A stretch of DNA of 64,000 nt. Source: Eurosta solidaginis. Taxonomy: Eukaryota > Arthropoda > Insecta > Diptera > Tephritidae. The notes under the pieces were generated by a model, which was not told the origin of the DNA, made no database searches, and worked only from the letters and a program-made list of their open reading frames with translations. This document shows positions 46,384 through 56,644 of this stretch, in pieces (positions within the stretch are counted from its first letter, which is position 1; every line of letters starts with the position of its first letter). The position numbers and the translations under genes are program-made. The DNA is taken from the NCBI RefSeq assembly GCF_040869045.1, contig NC_090323.1, forward strand, positions 261,768,392 to 261,832,391, read 5' to 3'.

Positions 46384-46490
46384 TCATAACAATAATAATG
46401 AATAAATAATTATTGTTAGGCCTTGAGCTCGATTCAAACCCGCGATCTTACAAATCAGTAGGCCGATATAACAACAAACATTTTTAAACT
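46384..46490 (-). repeat. tRNA-like SINE fragment, family 3
   Basis: On the minus strand GCGGGTTTGAATCGAGCTCA contains a box B-like GGTTTGAATCG. It is preceded by GGCCTACTGATTTGTAAGAT and followed by an AACAATAATTATT AT-rich tail. No box A can be asserted. Single copy here. Confidence 0.4.
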
Positions 46491-46554
46491 CAAAAAATAA
46501 TTTGTTTCGCTTATTATTTACGACTTAGAATGCCAATAATTAAATAATAACAGA

Positions 46555-47086
46555 CAGTGGCGTAGTGAGGGGGGCATCTTGCACCGGGCGCTACTCACAG
46601 GAGGCGCCAAATGGTCCGCAAAGCAGAACTTCCTGGATAATTTGTATTTTTATTATAACTAATTTCTGGAAAAAATTTTCTATACTAAAAAATGGATGCA
46701 TATTTCCGGAACACTTGCGACAGGCTGTGGAATAATTGAAAGCATATATTTTTTTTCCTCACGTTCAACGTTATGATTGAAATTATTAAAAAAATCCTTA
46801 ATAAAAACTGTCAAACTGTTTGAGATTCCACACGATGGAGCGCCAGAATACAGTTGGTTAACGTTATCGTCGATGTGCTAGAGAATGCAGTAGAACACTT
46901 AGAACAATTAGCAGAGGACACTAACACCACAAGTGACACCAGAAGCAAAGCTACAATTCTGTTGCAAAATATATTAAATTTTAGTTTCATAACATTAGTT
47001 CATTTCTTGTATGAATCTTAAGTAGGATTAATCGTGTGCAAAAAAATATTTTTCCCCGGGCGCAAGAAAACCTCACTACGCCACTG
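46555..47086. mobile_element. hAT transposon remnant, perfect 8-bp target duplication
   Basis: The terminal inverted repeats are CAGTGGCGTAGTGAGG (left) and CCTCACTACGCCACTG (right). ATAACAGA flanks both sides exactly (46547-46554 and 47087-47094), the 8-bp duplication of hAT elements. Between about 46836 and 46995 on the + strand, residues DTRSKATILLQNILNF with FITLVHFL, preceded by a ...WSARIQLVNVIVDVLEN-like stretch, resemble the C-terminal part of hAT transposases related to ZMYM1-type proteins. Most of the transposase is deleted (532 bp in all), so it moves only in trans, if at all. Confidence 0.9.
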
Positions 47087-47805
47087 ATAACAGAAAACTT
47101 ATGCACAATCCCTGCGATAAGTTGCTACAACGGGCATGATGAAAGATCAATTTGTGCCAAATGGACAAAGGGACAACCAAATCATTAATTGGGATTTGTG
47201 GCATGAGTTTATATCTCGAATGTCAATTTTTTCGCACTCACGAAATGAATTAGCTTAAAATAAAAAAAAACACAATCTTGAACGGTTTAATGTGCATGTA
47301 CATATGTATATTCATATGTTGATGATGTGGTTGTTATTATTGCTACTGTTACTATTAGCTTTGCTGTGCCTTTTTGACGTTTGCACGTATGTCGTTATAT
47401 AAATAAATATTACTTTAATATGACAGGCACCCAGCACGTGTGCTGCACAAGTGTACATAAATGTGAATGAAAACATTTACTTTTCTACAATTATATGTAT
47501 GTATGTGGTTGTGTTTATGTTGGTGTAGTTTTTGGAGAGTGTGATAATATTTTTCTAAAATATAATTCATCATTTTTCACATAATAATTTTTCACTCTAC
47601 ATATGTGTGTTTGTATGTATGTGTTTATAAAGCCTAAAAGCGCATTAGAACAACAATAACAGAAAAGTTACGACCTCAACGGACAAAGTCTGATGATGAT
47701 GATGTGTTGTCGCCAACAGCAATGTAGTAATGTCATAGTTTTGATTTTCTGGTGAAAGTGTAATTAAGATATGGCTTTAAGAGATTTGTATTCGCTTAAT
47801 CCTTC
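47087..47805. other. No gene recognised
   Basis: Intronic DNA with TATGTATG and TGATGATGATGATG short repeats (about 47500-47620, 47691-47704). Confidence 0.3.
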
Positions 47806-47911
47806 ATATTGTAATGAATTCTGGGGGTTTCTTGAAATTTATACACCTTCTGCAAATGTTCGAATCGCTGCAATAACTCAACAGAAAGAACTCCAATATT
47901 GTATTGCAAAA

Positions 47912-50425
47912 TGGGCTTTATTAGTGGCACTCAGTTTCTTTTTGCTGAAATATCAGGAGAAAACTTAAAACCCATGTGTCTTGTGTATATAACCTCCATA
48001 AATACATTAACTTGAACCCGTTTTTTTGATTTTGTGTCCTCGTTCCTAGGTGAATATGGCAATATTATTATATGTGGAGATTTTAATGTCAATATTCTTG
48101 TACGTGATAGCTATAGTATTAATTTTCTTGATGCCATTGCCAACATGGGACTGTCCCTTGTCAATATGACTTTGCCAACAAGATACGCTATGAACTGCTC
48201 TCCTAGTCTTCTCGACTATTATATTGTTTGTGATCTGTCCAGTGTTATCAAGTTTGATCAAATATCCTTTATAACTGGCCATGATCTAATTTTTTGCTGC
48301 TTAGATATAAACAGAGATCGTAGTCATACAAGCCGGTGCTTTACCTCAAATTGCTATCAAAGAGAGAAATAGGTTGCATTCTACGTGGAGAAGAAGTCCT
48401 ACGCAGGAAAACTGGCAAGCCTTCAAATTTTCTAGAAATAGGGCTACATATATAACAAGGCTAGAGAAACGCAAGTATTATGGTTCCAAACTGAATACAG
48501 CACTCCCTACTAGCATCCTGTGGCGCAATATTAAAACGTTACAAGTTTATAGCAAGAAAAAGGTGGAGTGTGCTTACTCCCCTGATGTGGTAAACAATAC
48601 TTCCTTTCAAGTAGCACGTCATGTGTTGCAATTCCTCCGCTTGTACCCAGTGAAGCTAGTTGTTTCCGAGGACCGCAGTTTGAATTTTCCGCAGTCTCTG
48701 AATATGATGTGGGAGGGTGTGTATTCAAAATACACTTCAATGCCGTAGGCGAGGATGGGCTGCCGATCAGGTTCATTAAACTGGTTTTACCATATATTGT
48801 TGGAACCCTTACCCACATCATTACCACCTCTTGCTTTCCTAGTCTGTGGAAAGGGGCAACTGTTTTACCTGTAGCTAAAAAAAAGAGGTGTTAGCTCTCC
48901 GTCTGATTTTGGTCCGATTAGTGTCCTGCCAGCCCTTTGGTAGGTTTTTGAAACAATAATGCATGATCAGATTTCTATACATATTAATGAGCTTAATCTA
49001 CTTTCCCCCTTCCAGTCAGGCTTTAGAAAAAATCATAGCTGTGCAACTGCAATGCTTAAGATCTTGGATGATCTGAGGACTCCTTTTGACGATAATCATT
49101 TAACGTTGTTAAGTCTGCTTGATTTCTCCAAGGCATTTGATTCGGTCAATCATACGCTCTTATCCAGCAAGCTGAAATTTTACTTTGGGTTTAGTAATCA
49201 TGCTCTGAGCTTAATGAATAGTTACTTAACATTCAGAAACCAGCATGTTCGAATTGGTTCTGAGATGTCACAACTGAAAGTGCTGACTATGGGAGTACCC
49301 CAGGGATCCATTCTTGGCCCTTTGATTTTCAGCCTCTTTCTTAATGATATTTTTGGGGTGTGTCAATATGTGAGATTTCATGCATATGCGGATGATATCC
49401 AGCTCTATTTATCTGACTCGTTCAAGCAATTTGACCGTCTTTGCTGTCACATCAATGATTACTTGTCAATGATATACAAATGGGTGACTGAAAATGGTTT
49501 GTTACTAAATTGTGGTAAGTCCTTTGTGCTACCTATCAGCAAAAATCTTGGGTCACTTGACATATGAGTACATATAAATAATGTGAACCTCCAAATTGTT
49601 GATAAAATCAAGAACCTAGGATTTATAATAAATTCTAAGCTTTCGTGCACAGACCATATAAATTCGGTTGTCAGCAAGGTGTATCTAACCCTACGCAATC
49701 TGCGGCAGTCTAGTCTATGTACCCCTATTAGCACAAGGCGTCAACTTGCTTTGCAACTCCTTTTGCCTATAATAACGTCTTCTGAGCTGTTATATAGTAA
49801 GCTGGATTCTCACTCCGCTCATAAGGTTGAAGTTCTGTTTATAAACATCACGCGTTATGTATATGGTGTGCCCAGGTTCGATCATATTTCCCCCTGGAGA
49901 CACCGTCTCCTTGGTTGTGTCATCTTAAATTATTTGAAGGCAAGGAATTGCATATTTTTATTTAAACTCATGATGTCGGCAATGCCGAACTATTTGCATA
50001 CAAAATTAATTTTTACTAGGTCAGCTCGTCTAAGTAACTTAATTGTACCACAATTTAACTCGGTAACATCAGCAAGACTTTTTTCGTCAACACTATTCGT
50101 CTTTGGAACTCCCTTCCGTCAAGTATAAGGAATAAGTTAAACAAAAGCAATTTTAAACAAACGCTTTATGCATATTTCAGTTACTTCAGGAACATAGAAG
50201 AATGGCCAGCTATCTCTTTTTGTTGAAACCGTAGGTTGTAGTTTAAAATTTTATTTTATTACTATTCTTTTTTTTTAACTCTAACTTTTACTTTTTAATT
50301 TTTATAAATCGCAAGCTTTATTTTAATGTAAATTTGTTTATGAATGCTGTTGTGCTATAAAAGATTTAAGAATCTTATTTTACTGATATATAATGAAATA
50401 AATGTAATACAATACAATACAATAC
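47912..50425 (+). pseudogene. 5'-truncated LINE family C, endonuclease to 3' end
   Basis: The remnant encodes the C-terminal part of an AP endonuclease (IIICGDFNVNIL near 48064-48099, LLDYYIVCD near 48208) and then a linker. The reverse transcriptase follows: LSPFQSGFRKNHSC, LLDFSKAFDSVNH (motif A), GVPQGSILGPLIFSLFLND (motif B), and HAYADDIQLY (motif C, about 49381-49410). A thumb and tail run in another frame to 50128. Stops and frameshifts occur at about 48371, 48745, 48892, 48940 and 49565, so it is dead. The 3' end carries an AATAC tandem tail (50404-50425). Motifs are of the Jockey/CR1 superfamily type; exact clade unassigned. It interrupts an LTR-like repeat. Confidence 0.85.
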
Positions 50426-50804
50426 TTTGTGAGTAGTACAATTATAATTTAATATCACGTACTTCACAAAAGCGTGTTTAAATCAAAACCAATTACTGTT
50501 TCCTCAGCTTGCGCAGATTTTATACTCTCGGATTTCTTCTAAGTTCTAGTCATTTCGCAAAAATGTATTCGAGTACAATTGTATCTTATTCTTGGTTACC
50601 AGCTATATACATGTATATTTGTAGTTTACACTTTTCTTATAGCCATATGTGATGTGTGTATGTGTGAGTAACTACTTCGGCTGATGACTACATCTGTGTG
50701 TGTGAGATATCTCTCCGTTGCCTTGTATGTATGTGTGTAAATGATGATTGATGTGTTCATGTACACAACTGTGGCTTGCTTTAATGTTTTTGTTGTTGTG
50801 ATTA

Positions 50805-51901
50805 CACTGGATCACAAATTCCAATTTTTTTCTGCACCAGAGACGCCATTATGAAATTCCTATGTAGAATCACCCCCTGATTTCGAAAATCAAGGTTATT
50901 TTTAATTCTATGGTTACGTGTTTGAGATATTTACGAATAACGGTTTTTTCAAAAAAAAAAAAAAAAAAAATTGGGTCCACTTAATCATATATATCTCAAG
51001 AACGAATTGAGCAATTCTAAAATGGTTTGAAGCTTTTAAAAGATAATAAAATTTTCTAAAAACTGCATACATCACTTTTTGCTAGGCCCTGCAGATTCAA
51101 AAATAACAAACAATAATTACGGATTTTTTCCATTTTCTTTGTAAAAATATAAAAATAATTGTACTTTGCGAGGGAGGACAATTTTTTATTTTTTTGCAGA
51201 TTTGTTTTGTCCTTTCATTACAAAAAAAACAAGCTTTCATTCAACCAAATGGATAGGCTAGTACAAAAGTTATAAGCATTCAAGTAAATATATCCATTTA
51301 ATACTTTAGTACCCTACTGGTACATATGTGTTAATATTTGCTAACTGATATACGAATACTAACACATATGTACCAGTAGGGAACTTAAGTATTAAATGGA
51401 TATATTTACTTGAATGCTTATAACTTTTGTATTAGTCCATAGATTTTGTTGAATGAAAGCTTATTTTTTTGTAATAAAACTGGGATTAGAGTGAAAAAAA
51501 ACAAATCTGCAAAAAAATAAAAAGCTTTCGAGATTCTTCCTCGGAAAATATAAATTTTTTTATATTTTTACAAAAAAATGGAAAAAATTCGTAATGATTG
51601 TTCGTTATCTTTGAATCTGCAGGGCCCAGCAAAAAGTTTTGTATGCACACTTTATAGAATATTTTATTACATTTTAAAGGCTTCAAATCGTTTTGGAATT
51701 GCTCAATTCGTTTTTGAGATATATATTATTAAGTGGACCCATTTTTTTTTTTTTTTTTTTTTTTTGAAAAACCGTTATTTGTAAATATCTCAAAAACTTT
51801 ACCATAGAATTAAAAATAACCTTGATTTTCGAAATCAGGGAGTGATTCTACATAGGAATTTCATAATGGCGTCTCTGGTGCATTTTGGCTGTAAACCAGT
51901 G
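50805..51901. mobile_element. 1.1-kb near-perfect palindrome (foldback element)
   Basis: The two arms of about 530 bp run from CACTGG at 50805 and to CCAGTG at 51901, meeting around 51345 with a loop of only about 20 bp. Landmarks pair exactly: CACCAGAGACGCCATTATGA (50836) with its complement near 51864-51883, and CTACTGGTACATATGTGTTA near 51313 with its complement near 51362. Poly-A and poly-T tracts face each other (50953-50971 and 51740-51766). TTA flanks both sides (50802-50804, 51902-51904), and removing one copy restores the host repeat. No coding sequence. Confidence 0.9.
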
Positions 51902-51953
51902 TTATTCACTAATATTGTGTATAATATAGTGATGCTAATGTTCGCCACAATAT

Positions 51954-52336
51954 AAGGATCCAGCTCGCAGTAAAATTACTTATTTCTAAGGCATTATATC
52001 AGCGATATCGAATGATCTGTATGGAAACACTAACCAAAATCTTGCCGGAGAGACAACTAAAATGCCCAAAGAGGCTACAACAGGTGATTTAACAGCCAAA
52101 GGAGCAAGATTCAATATTCGTGTCGAAAAGTAGCGCAGCTCGTGGTAGAACGAGAAGGGCTAACACCTTTTAGATTCGTAGTGGATAGCCTGGAACATTT
52201 GAAATCCTGACATAGATTATAGCCACAAGCCACCGAAATAACGCTAAATCCATTAAGTTTTTGACATCAATTTTTGCACGATTTATTTCAATATTTCTCC
52301 GTATTTCATTCTCGTACTACTTCATCTACTTTGCAG
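51954..52336. other. 3' end of the Iroquois intron with acceptor
   Basis: The tract TTTCTCCGTATTTCATTCTC followed by TACTTCATCTACTTTGCAG supplies a polypyrimidine region and an AG at 52335-52336. No other feature seen. Confidence 0.7.
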
Positions 52337-52987
52337 AGGCCTTAGATTTAGTACATTTAAACCGTGTCACTTCACCCACATCATTAACAGACGGGCATCG
52401 GCATACAACAGCAACTGACAACTATCAGTCTTATGAAAGTCCCAAGTATACAACAATGATGGAACCCTACATCAACAACAATGGTTATAATTATGTAAAA
52501 GAAGAATTTATCTACAATCCAACGAGTCGTACACGTATATGGAGTTTGGCCAACACAGCTGCCGATGAAAAGTCCCAACTTGAATTTGATTTGGGTGCCA
52601 ACACCAACGATATTATGCAACGTGAATGGTCAGCAAGCTATATGCCATCAACTTATGCATCATCAGCTGCAGCGCTGAAACAAACATCGGTGGTTGCAAC
52701 CATTTCCATGCAACCCACTCAGCTTGCATTGGTGGCAGCTAATCAGCAGCAGCAACGTTACATTGGACAATCGACAGCTGTGACGCCACCACAAACGCCA
52801 CCAAATCAATTGAATAATTTAACAGCAAGCCTTGCGCCGAATGTGGGAGGAAGGCAACAAATGGAGAATGGAGACGCATTAACGACATACAATGGAGTTA
52901 GAAGAGATGATGTACGCATTGTGGGATGTGCGAATACGACGACTGTTGGTGCGGGCTGCGGCGGTGGCACTGGTGGTGGTGTATATT
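52337..52987 (+). CDS. Iroquois gene, Iro-box exon
   Basis: This exon continues the homeobox gene: the single base left at 24757 plus AG here gives a Glu codon (junction A-K-E-A-L-D). The signature is the Iro box, TRIWSLANTAADE at about 52528-52566, a motif found in Iroquois proteins C-terminal to the homeodomain and used in protein interaction. Before it lie Tyr/Asn-rich residues (YESPKYTTMMEPY, NGYNYVKEEFIYNP). After it comes a Gln/Ala-rich part and TPPQTPPN, a Pro/Thr motif that fly Iroquois proteins also carry. A possible donor GTAAGG follows at 52988; read-through instead stops at TGA (53008-53010) after YCKGQDCA. Both ends are possible isoforms. The ATG at 52261 is intronic and not a start. 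Confidence 0.85.
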
Positions 52988-53010
52988 GTAAGGGTCAGGA
53001 TTGTGCGTGA
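52988..53010 (+). CDS. Alternative read-through 3' end of the Iroquois frame
   Basis: If the donor at 52988 is not used, seven further codons (CKGQDCA after VY) lead to TGA at 53008. An AATAAA polyadenylation signal lies at 53069-53074, so a short terminal isoform is feasible. Confidence 0.4.
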
Positions 53011-53124
53011 TTTTATGCGCCATGCGGACGATAGGTAATTTTGATTGTTTGTGCGTATTTTAAACTGAAAATAAAACAGAAATATTAACCCTTTTCCCTT
53101 TATTAACGTATGCTTGCCTACCAG

Positions 53125-53136
53125 CAGGAGCTCATG
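53125..53136 (+). CDS. Candidate 12-nt Iroquois microexon
   Basis: CAGGAGCTCATG lies between an acceptor (TGCCTACCAG, with TATTAAC as a branch-point-like word 24 nt upstream) and a strong donor GTAAGT. Joined to the preceding exon in phase 1 it reads Ser-Gly-Ala-His and leaves phase 1 again. The acceptor is a CAGCAG tandem: using the second AG creates an immediate TGA. A 137-bp intron separates it from the Iro-box exon, a normal size for flies. It is inferred from splice signals and phase only. Confidence 0.45.
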
Positions 53137-54475
53137 GTAAGTTCGTTCAAATTGATTTTGAGAAATAAATAATTTTGCTGGATTTTCTTTGTCTGTTTTT
53201 TATTAAAGTTTAATTGCGTGAAAGTAACTTTTTGATTTTTCTGTTTTATTCTACACCCATTTGTTTAACCCTATTTAAGCCAACAATCAAAGCAATTAGT
53301 TTCTGCGCAAAATCAATTAAAATGATTCGCTATAGATAATTGCTCAAGAAATTAGTCACTTCATTAACTGCAAGCGAAATATGAAGCAGTTGAAGCATGA
53401 GTAACTTGCGTCTTTAAGGGTTCATTGAATTCAGTTATCTCTAACTCGTTTAGCGGTCAACTAATAGTCACATCGTCAGCCATTCAATTACTAAATAGAC
53501 GCTTTTTAACACTTCTTCAGTCTGACAGCATTTGATCAACGCATAAATGAAAGCTTTAACAAAGTGTTGCCAACCCCCAAACGACTTACCCGCTTATTTA
53601 GCTTGCAACACCCATGAGTGAAGTCATCTAGAAAATTAAATGAAATAATTAAATCTCAATCAAAATCCATTAAGCTTAACTGAACGCCAACGGCAGCGTT
53701 GACCGCAATCTGTAGTCTGTTAAAATCTTCGCGTCCACTTTATCCACAGAGACTCTTACGAAAGAAGATAGCTATTCCCCAGACGCTGTAATTCTGCATG
53801 TGCTGCCTTCAAACACTTAGCGTAGGCAGTGAGCCGGTTATCCTGTTAGTTGATTGTTGAAACACAAGGGTGCGTTCATATTGGCACGTATCGCATGGAA
53901 CCTTTTTTAATGGAGTGCGGCGGCAGCTAATCTACTTGCGAGGCCAGGCATTTCCTTCCTTTGTACGTTTCCCGTTTACCTCTGACCTTCTTACAATCTT
54001 TGCTCATCGCAAACGAAGCATAGAAAATAAATTTAGAATAGCGCACTTGAGCAATGACTTGGCATTGTGCACAGCGTGGGGTTAATTCGTCGCGGCTCAC
54101 GCAATTTTAATGCCTACTTAAGTTTTAGCCACATTGGCGGCTGGGGTAAACGATGGATGTAATGGAAGTGCATACATTTTTTAGTGATTTTTGGATTTAT
54201 GAGGGAGGAATAATGTAAAGAGAAAATAGTGATAAAAGGAGTTGAGAAGCTGAAGGTTTTTAGGATATATTCAGCAACGATAGAGCTACGGACTTTTAAT
54301 GGGGACTCAAGGGCGAAAATTGAGCAACCAACTTGAAACCTTGGAATAGAAAGTTTTTGATGTGTAAATATCTTTGCTCACGGTATGGCATAATGTAGGG
54401 TGTAAGTGAAAATGTAGGCTAATGTGGGAACGATGTATGTGGTAGAGTTAATATGAGAGAAATCATGCAGCAAAT
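53137..54475. other. No further exon recognised
   Basis: If the microexon is real this is the next intron; otherwise it is 3' UTR/intergenic. AATAAA words occur at 53069 and about 53164. No Iroquois-like coding is seen. Confidence 0.4.
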
Positions 54476-54838
54476 CAAGGCAAGGAAAGAAAAGAAAAGA
54501 AAAGAAAAAAAAGAAAAGAAAATAAAAGAAGAGAAAAGAAAAGAAAAGAAAAGGAAAGAAAACAAAAGAATAGAAAGGAAAAAAGAAAAGAAAAGAAAAG
54601 AAAAGAAAAGAAAAGAAAAGAAAAGAAAAGAAAAGAAAAGAAAAGAAAAGAAAAGAAAAGAAAAGAAAAGAAAAGAAAAAAAAGAAAAGAAAAGAAAAGA
54701 AAAGAAAAGAAAAGGAAGGAAAGGAAAAGAAAGGAAAAGAAAAGAAAAGAAAAGAAAAGAAAAGAAAAGAAAAGAAAAGGAAGGAAAGGAAAAGAAAGGA
54801 AAGGAAAGGAAAAGAAAGGAAAAGAAAGGAGAAAAGGC
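54476..54838 (+). repeat. AAAAG pentanucleotide microsatellite, about 360 bp
   Basis: Long uninterrupted AAAAG runs (best 54590-54680) alternate with AAAGG and AAAAAAG variants. Lys/Glu/Arg-rich and Phe/Ser-rich frames on the two strands are products of the repeat. Confidence 0.95.
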
Positions 54839-54884
54839 TTGTCATAAATGTGTTATAGACGAGATATCATTTTGTTAGAAGTTG

Positions 54885-55330
54885 GCTATCGATAAAAAAG
54901 CTTATCGCTAAGCTATCGGTTTTCTATTGAGGAGTTATTGGTTTGTTTTCGAAAAGTTATCGATTTATTACAAAGTGTTGTGCACTATTTACCGAAAAGT
55001 TGTCTATATTCTATCGATAAGCTATCAAAACGTTATCGATCCGTTACCAGCGTGTGATCGAAAAGTTATCGATTTTTTATCGAAAATGTATCTATTTGTT
55101 ATCAAAAAGTTATGGTTATGTTATGAAAAAATTACCAAAAGTTATCAGGGCGCCATCCAAAGGCTATTGTTTTTTTATCGCAATATTAGCCAATTGCTTT
55201 CGGCGAGTTATCAATTTGTTTTCGGAAAACTTTAGATTTTTTGCCAAAAAATTAACGATGTGTTTTCAATAAAATATCGATTTTTTATCAAATAGTTATT
55301 AATTTCTTATAGGAGTGTTACCCATTTAAG
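54885..55330 (+). repeat. 11-bp-period array of GTTATCGAWWW units
   Basis: From about 55032 units start every 11 bp: 55032, 55043, 55054, 55065, 55076, 55087, 55098, 55109 and 55120, each a variant of GTTATCGATTT or GTTATCGAAAA. The same step holds upstream from about 54889 with a few slips. Because 33 bp equals 11 codons, the open frame across it shows an 11-residue rhythm and is not a gene. Confidence 0.85.
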
Positions 55331-55620
55331 AAAGGGGTGTTATTCGATTTGTTAACGACGACAAACGGTTTGAAATGAAACAGGTACCGATATAATTTCA
55401 ATCGAAAATCGAGGAAACATCTGTTATTAACCAATAATCAGCCGATAAGACACCAATTAGAAGACAATAACGCGGCGATAATAAGCAGATAAAAAAACGA
55501 TAACTCAAGAAAAAGATGCGTCATCAATAATAACCCGATAATAAAAAATTACTACTCGGTATCGCTTGTTACCGCTAAGAAGCCGACGAACCTATTTTCA
55601 AAAAGCCAGTTATCACTTGC
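55331..55620 (-). repeat. Continuation of the array on the opposite strand
   Basis: After 55380 the same words appear mainly as CGATAAC/CGATAAT (GGCGATAATAAGCAG, AAACGATAACTC, CCCGATAATAAA), the complement of the units to the left. Spacing is looser. The array therefore changes strand near 55330-55380. Confidence 0.55.
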
Positions 55621-56288
55621 TTCTGGCAAAATTAACTTTGGTGTGGGCCATCGTTAGTAAATGTGTATGTTTACACATCGAACTTAACGAGTTCTTGATA
55701 CGCGCTTTTTTAATTCAAGTTTTGCCATGAAACATCGTTGTTGTTTTTATAGGTGTTTTATCAATGAGAGTTGCACACAATGTGAGCGCACAATTGTATT
55801 TTAAAATGCCTACCCCTGTTCTAAAATATCAGAGTCATTGCTTCACAAATTTCTGGCTATTTTTTATTATTTAAAAGTTCATAAACTAAAGCTTGGTTTG
55901 TGTAAATGGAGGTAAAATTCGTATCCTACCTGACGCGGTAGCAGTGGCCTACCACCATGTTACAAGCCGAATTCTCTACAGGTACTAATGCAACAATAGC
56001 ACATACGTGGGGAAGAGTAGAAAACCTGAGAATAAGACCTCTGTGATGTACTAGCTGATCTAGCCACGTTTCCTAAGAGGCAACACTTCACCTTGGCTTT
56101 ACTTCTTACACATCAGTAGCACTCAACGTGTGGTTCGAACTACAAATATGAGAATTGAAGCCTAAAGATATATCAACTGCATCAGTTGAACTTGCCATCA
56201 TGTCTCATGTCTATTTCGAACCGTCATTAGAGTCTGACACACGACATATTCTTACACCAAAGTGGCGTTCAACGTTGGAGTCGACCAG
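55621..56288. other. No gene; left half of a diverged duplication
   Basis: A segment at about 56187-56250, containing GCCATCATGTCTCATGTC and GTCTGACACACGACA, is repeated with changes at about 56688-56750 on the other side of the SINE. No exon seen. Confidence 0.4.
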
Positions 56289-56644
56289 GCGCGATAACTT
56301 CCGAAGAGACAACCTCCGAGGAGATTTTAAGCCAAGCTTCTCTTCCAATTTGTGTCATGCTCCTCTTGATTTTCCCTACAAATAGGCCGAACGGGACCTA
56401 CATGTTTTATGCCGACTCCGAACGGAATCTGCAAGACAGATGAGTTTTCACTGGGAGCTTTTCGTGGCATAAATACACTCGGAGCGCTTGCCAAACACTG
56501 ACGTGGGGCGACCCCGCTTAGAAAAATTTTCTTCTAATTGAAAAATCTCATTTCTAAAATTTTGATGTTGCTTTGCCCGGGGTGTGAACCCAGGGCATAC
56601 GGTGTGGTAGGCAGAGCACGCTACTATCACACCACGGTGGCCGC
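56289..56644 (-). repeat. tRNA-derived SINE, family 1, full-length copy
   Basis: It matches 808-1167 from its tRNA-like head (box B GGTTCACACCC on the minus strand near 56590) to the tail. It has few differences, and includes an extra duplicated CGATAACTTCCGAAGAG/CAACCTCCGAGGAG segment near 56291-56323. Confidence 0.85.

Larger units (their letters stand above)
47810..51949 (+). repeat. LTR-like repeat, copy 4, split by two later insertions
   Basis: The repeat pieces are 47810-47911, about 50426-50804 and 51905-51949. Joined, they match 5765-6263 from TGTAATGAATTCTGG to TTCGCCACA. ATAT flanks both outer ends (47806-47809, 51950-51953). A LINE (family C) sits in the first gap and a palindromic foldback in the second. 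This ordering dates the repeat as older than both. Confidence 0.7.
24758..52336 (+). other. Candidate 27.6-kb Iroquois intron
   Basis: It runs from the donor at 24758 to the acceptor at 52336. Exon phases on both sides are 1, and the junction restores A-K-E-A-L-D. The interval contains many transposable elements and no other recognised coding exon. A small intermediate exon of symmetrical phase cannot be excluded. Confidence 0.7.

Noticed and set aside
47771..47968. 65-codon frame at the left edge of LINE C
   Set aside because: It fuses intron, LTR-like repeat and LINE sequence across insertion junctions.
54378..54878. Long Lys/Glu-rich frame (+) and Phe/Ser-rich frame (-)
   Set aside because: Both are translations of the AAAAG microsatellite; no start context, domain or splice sites.
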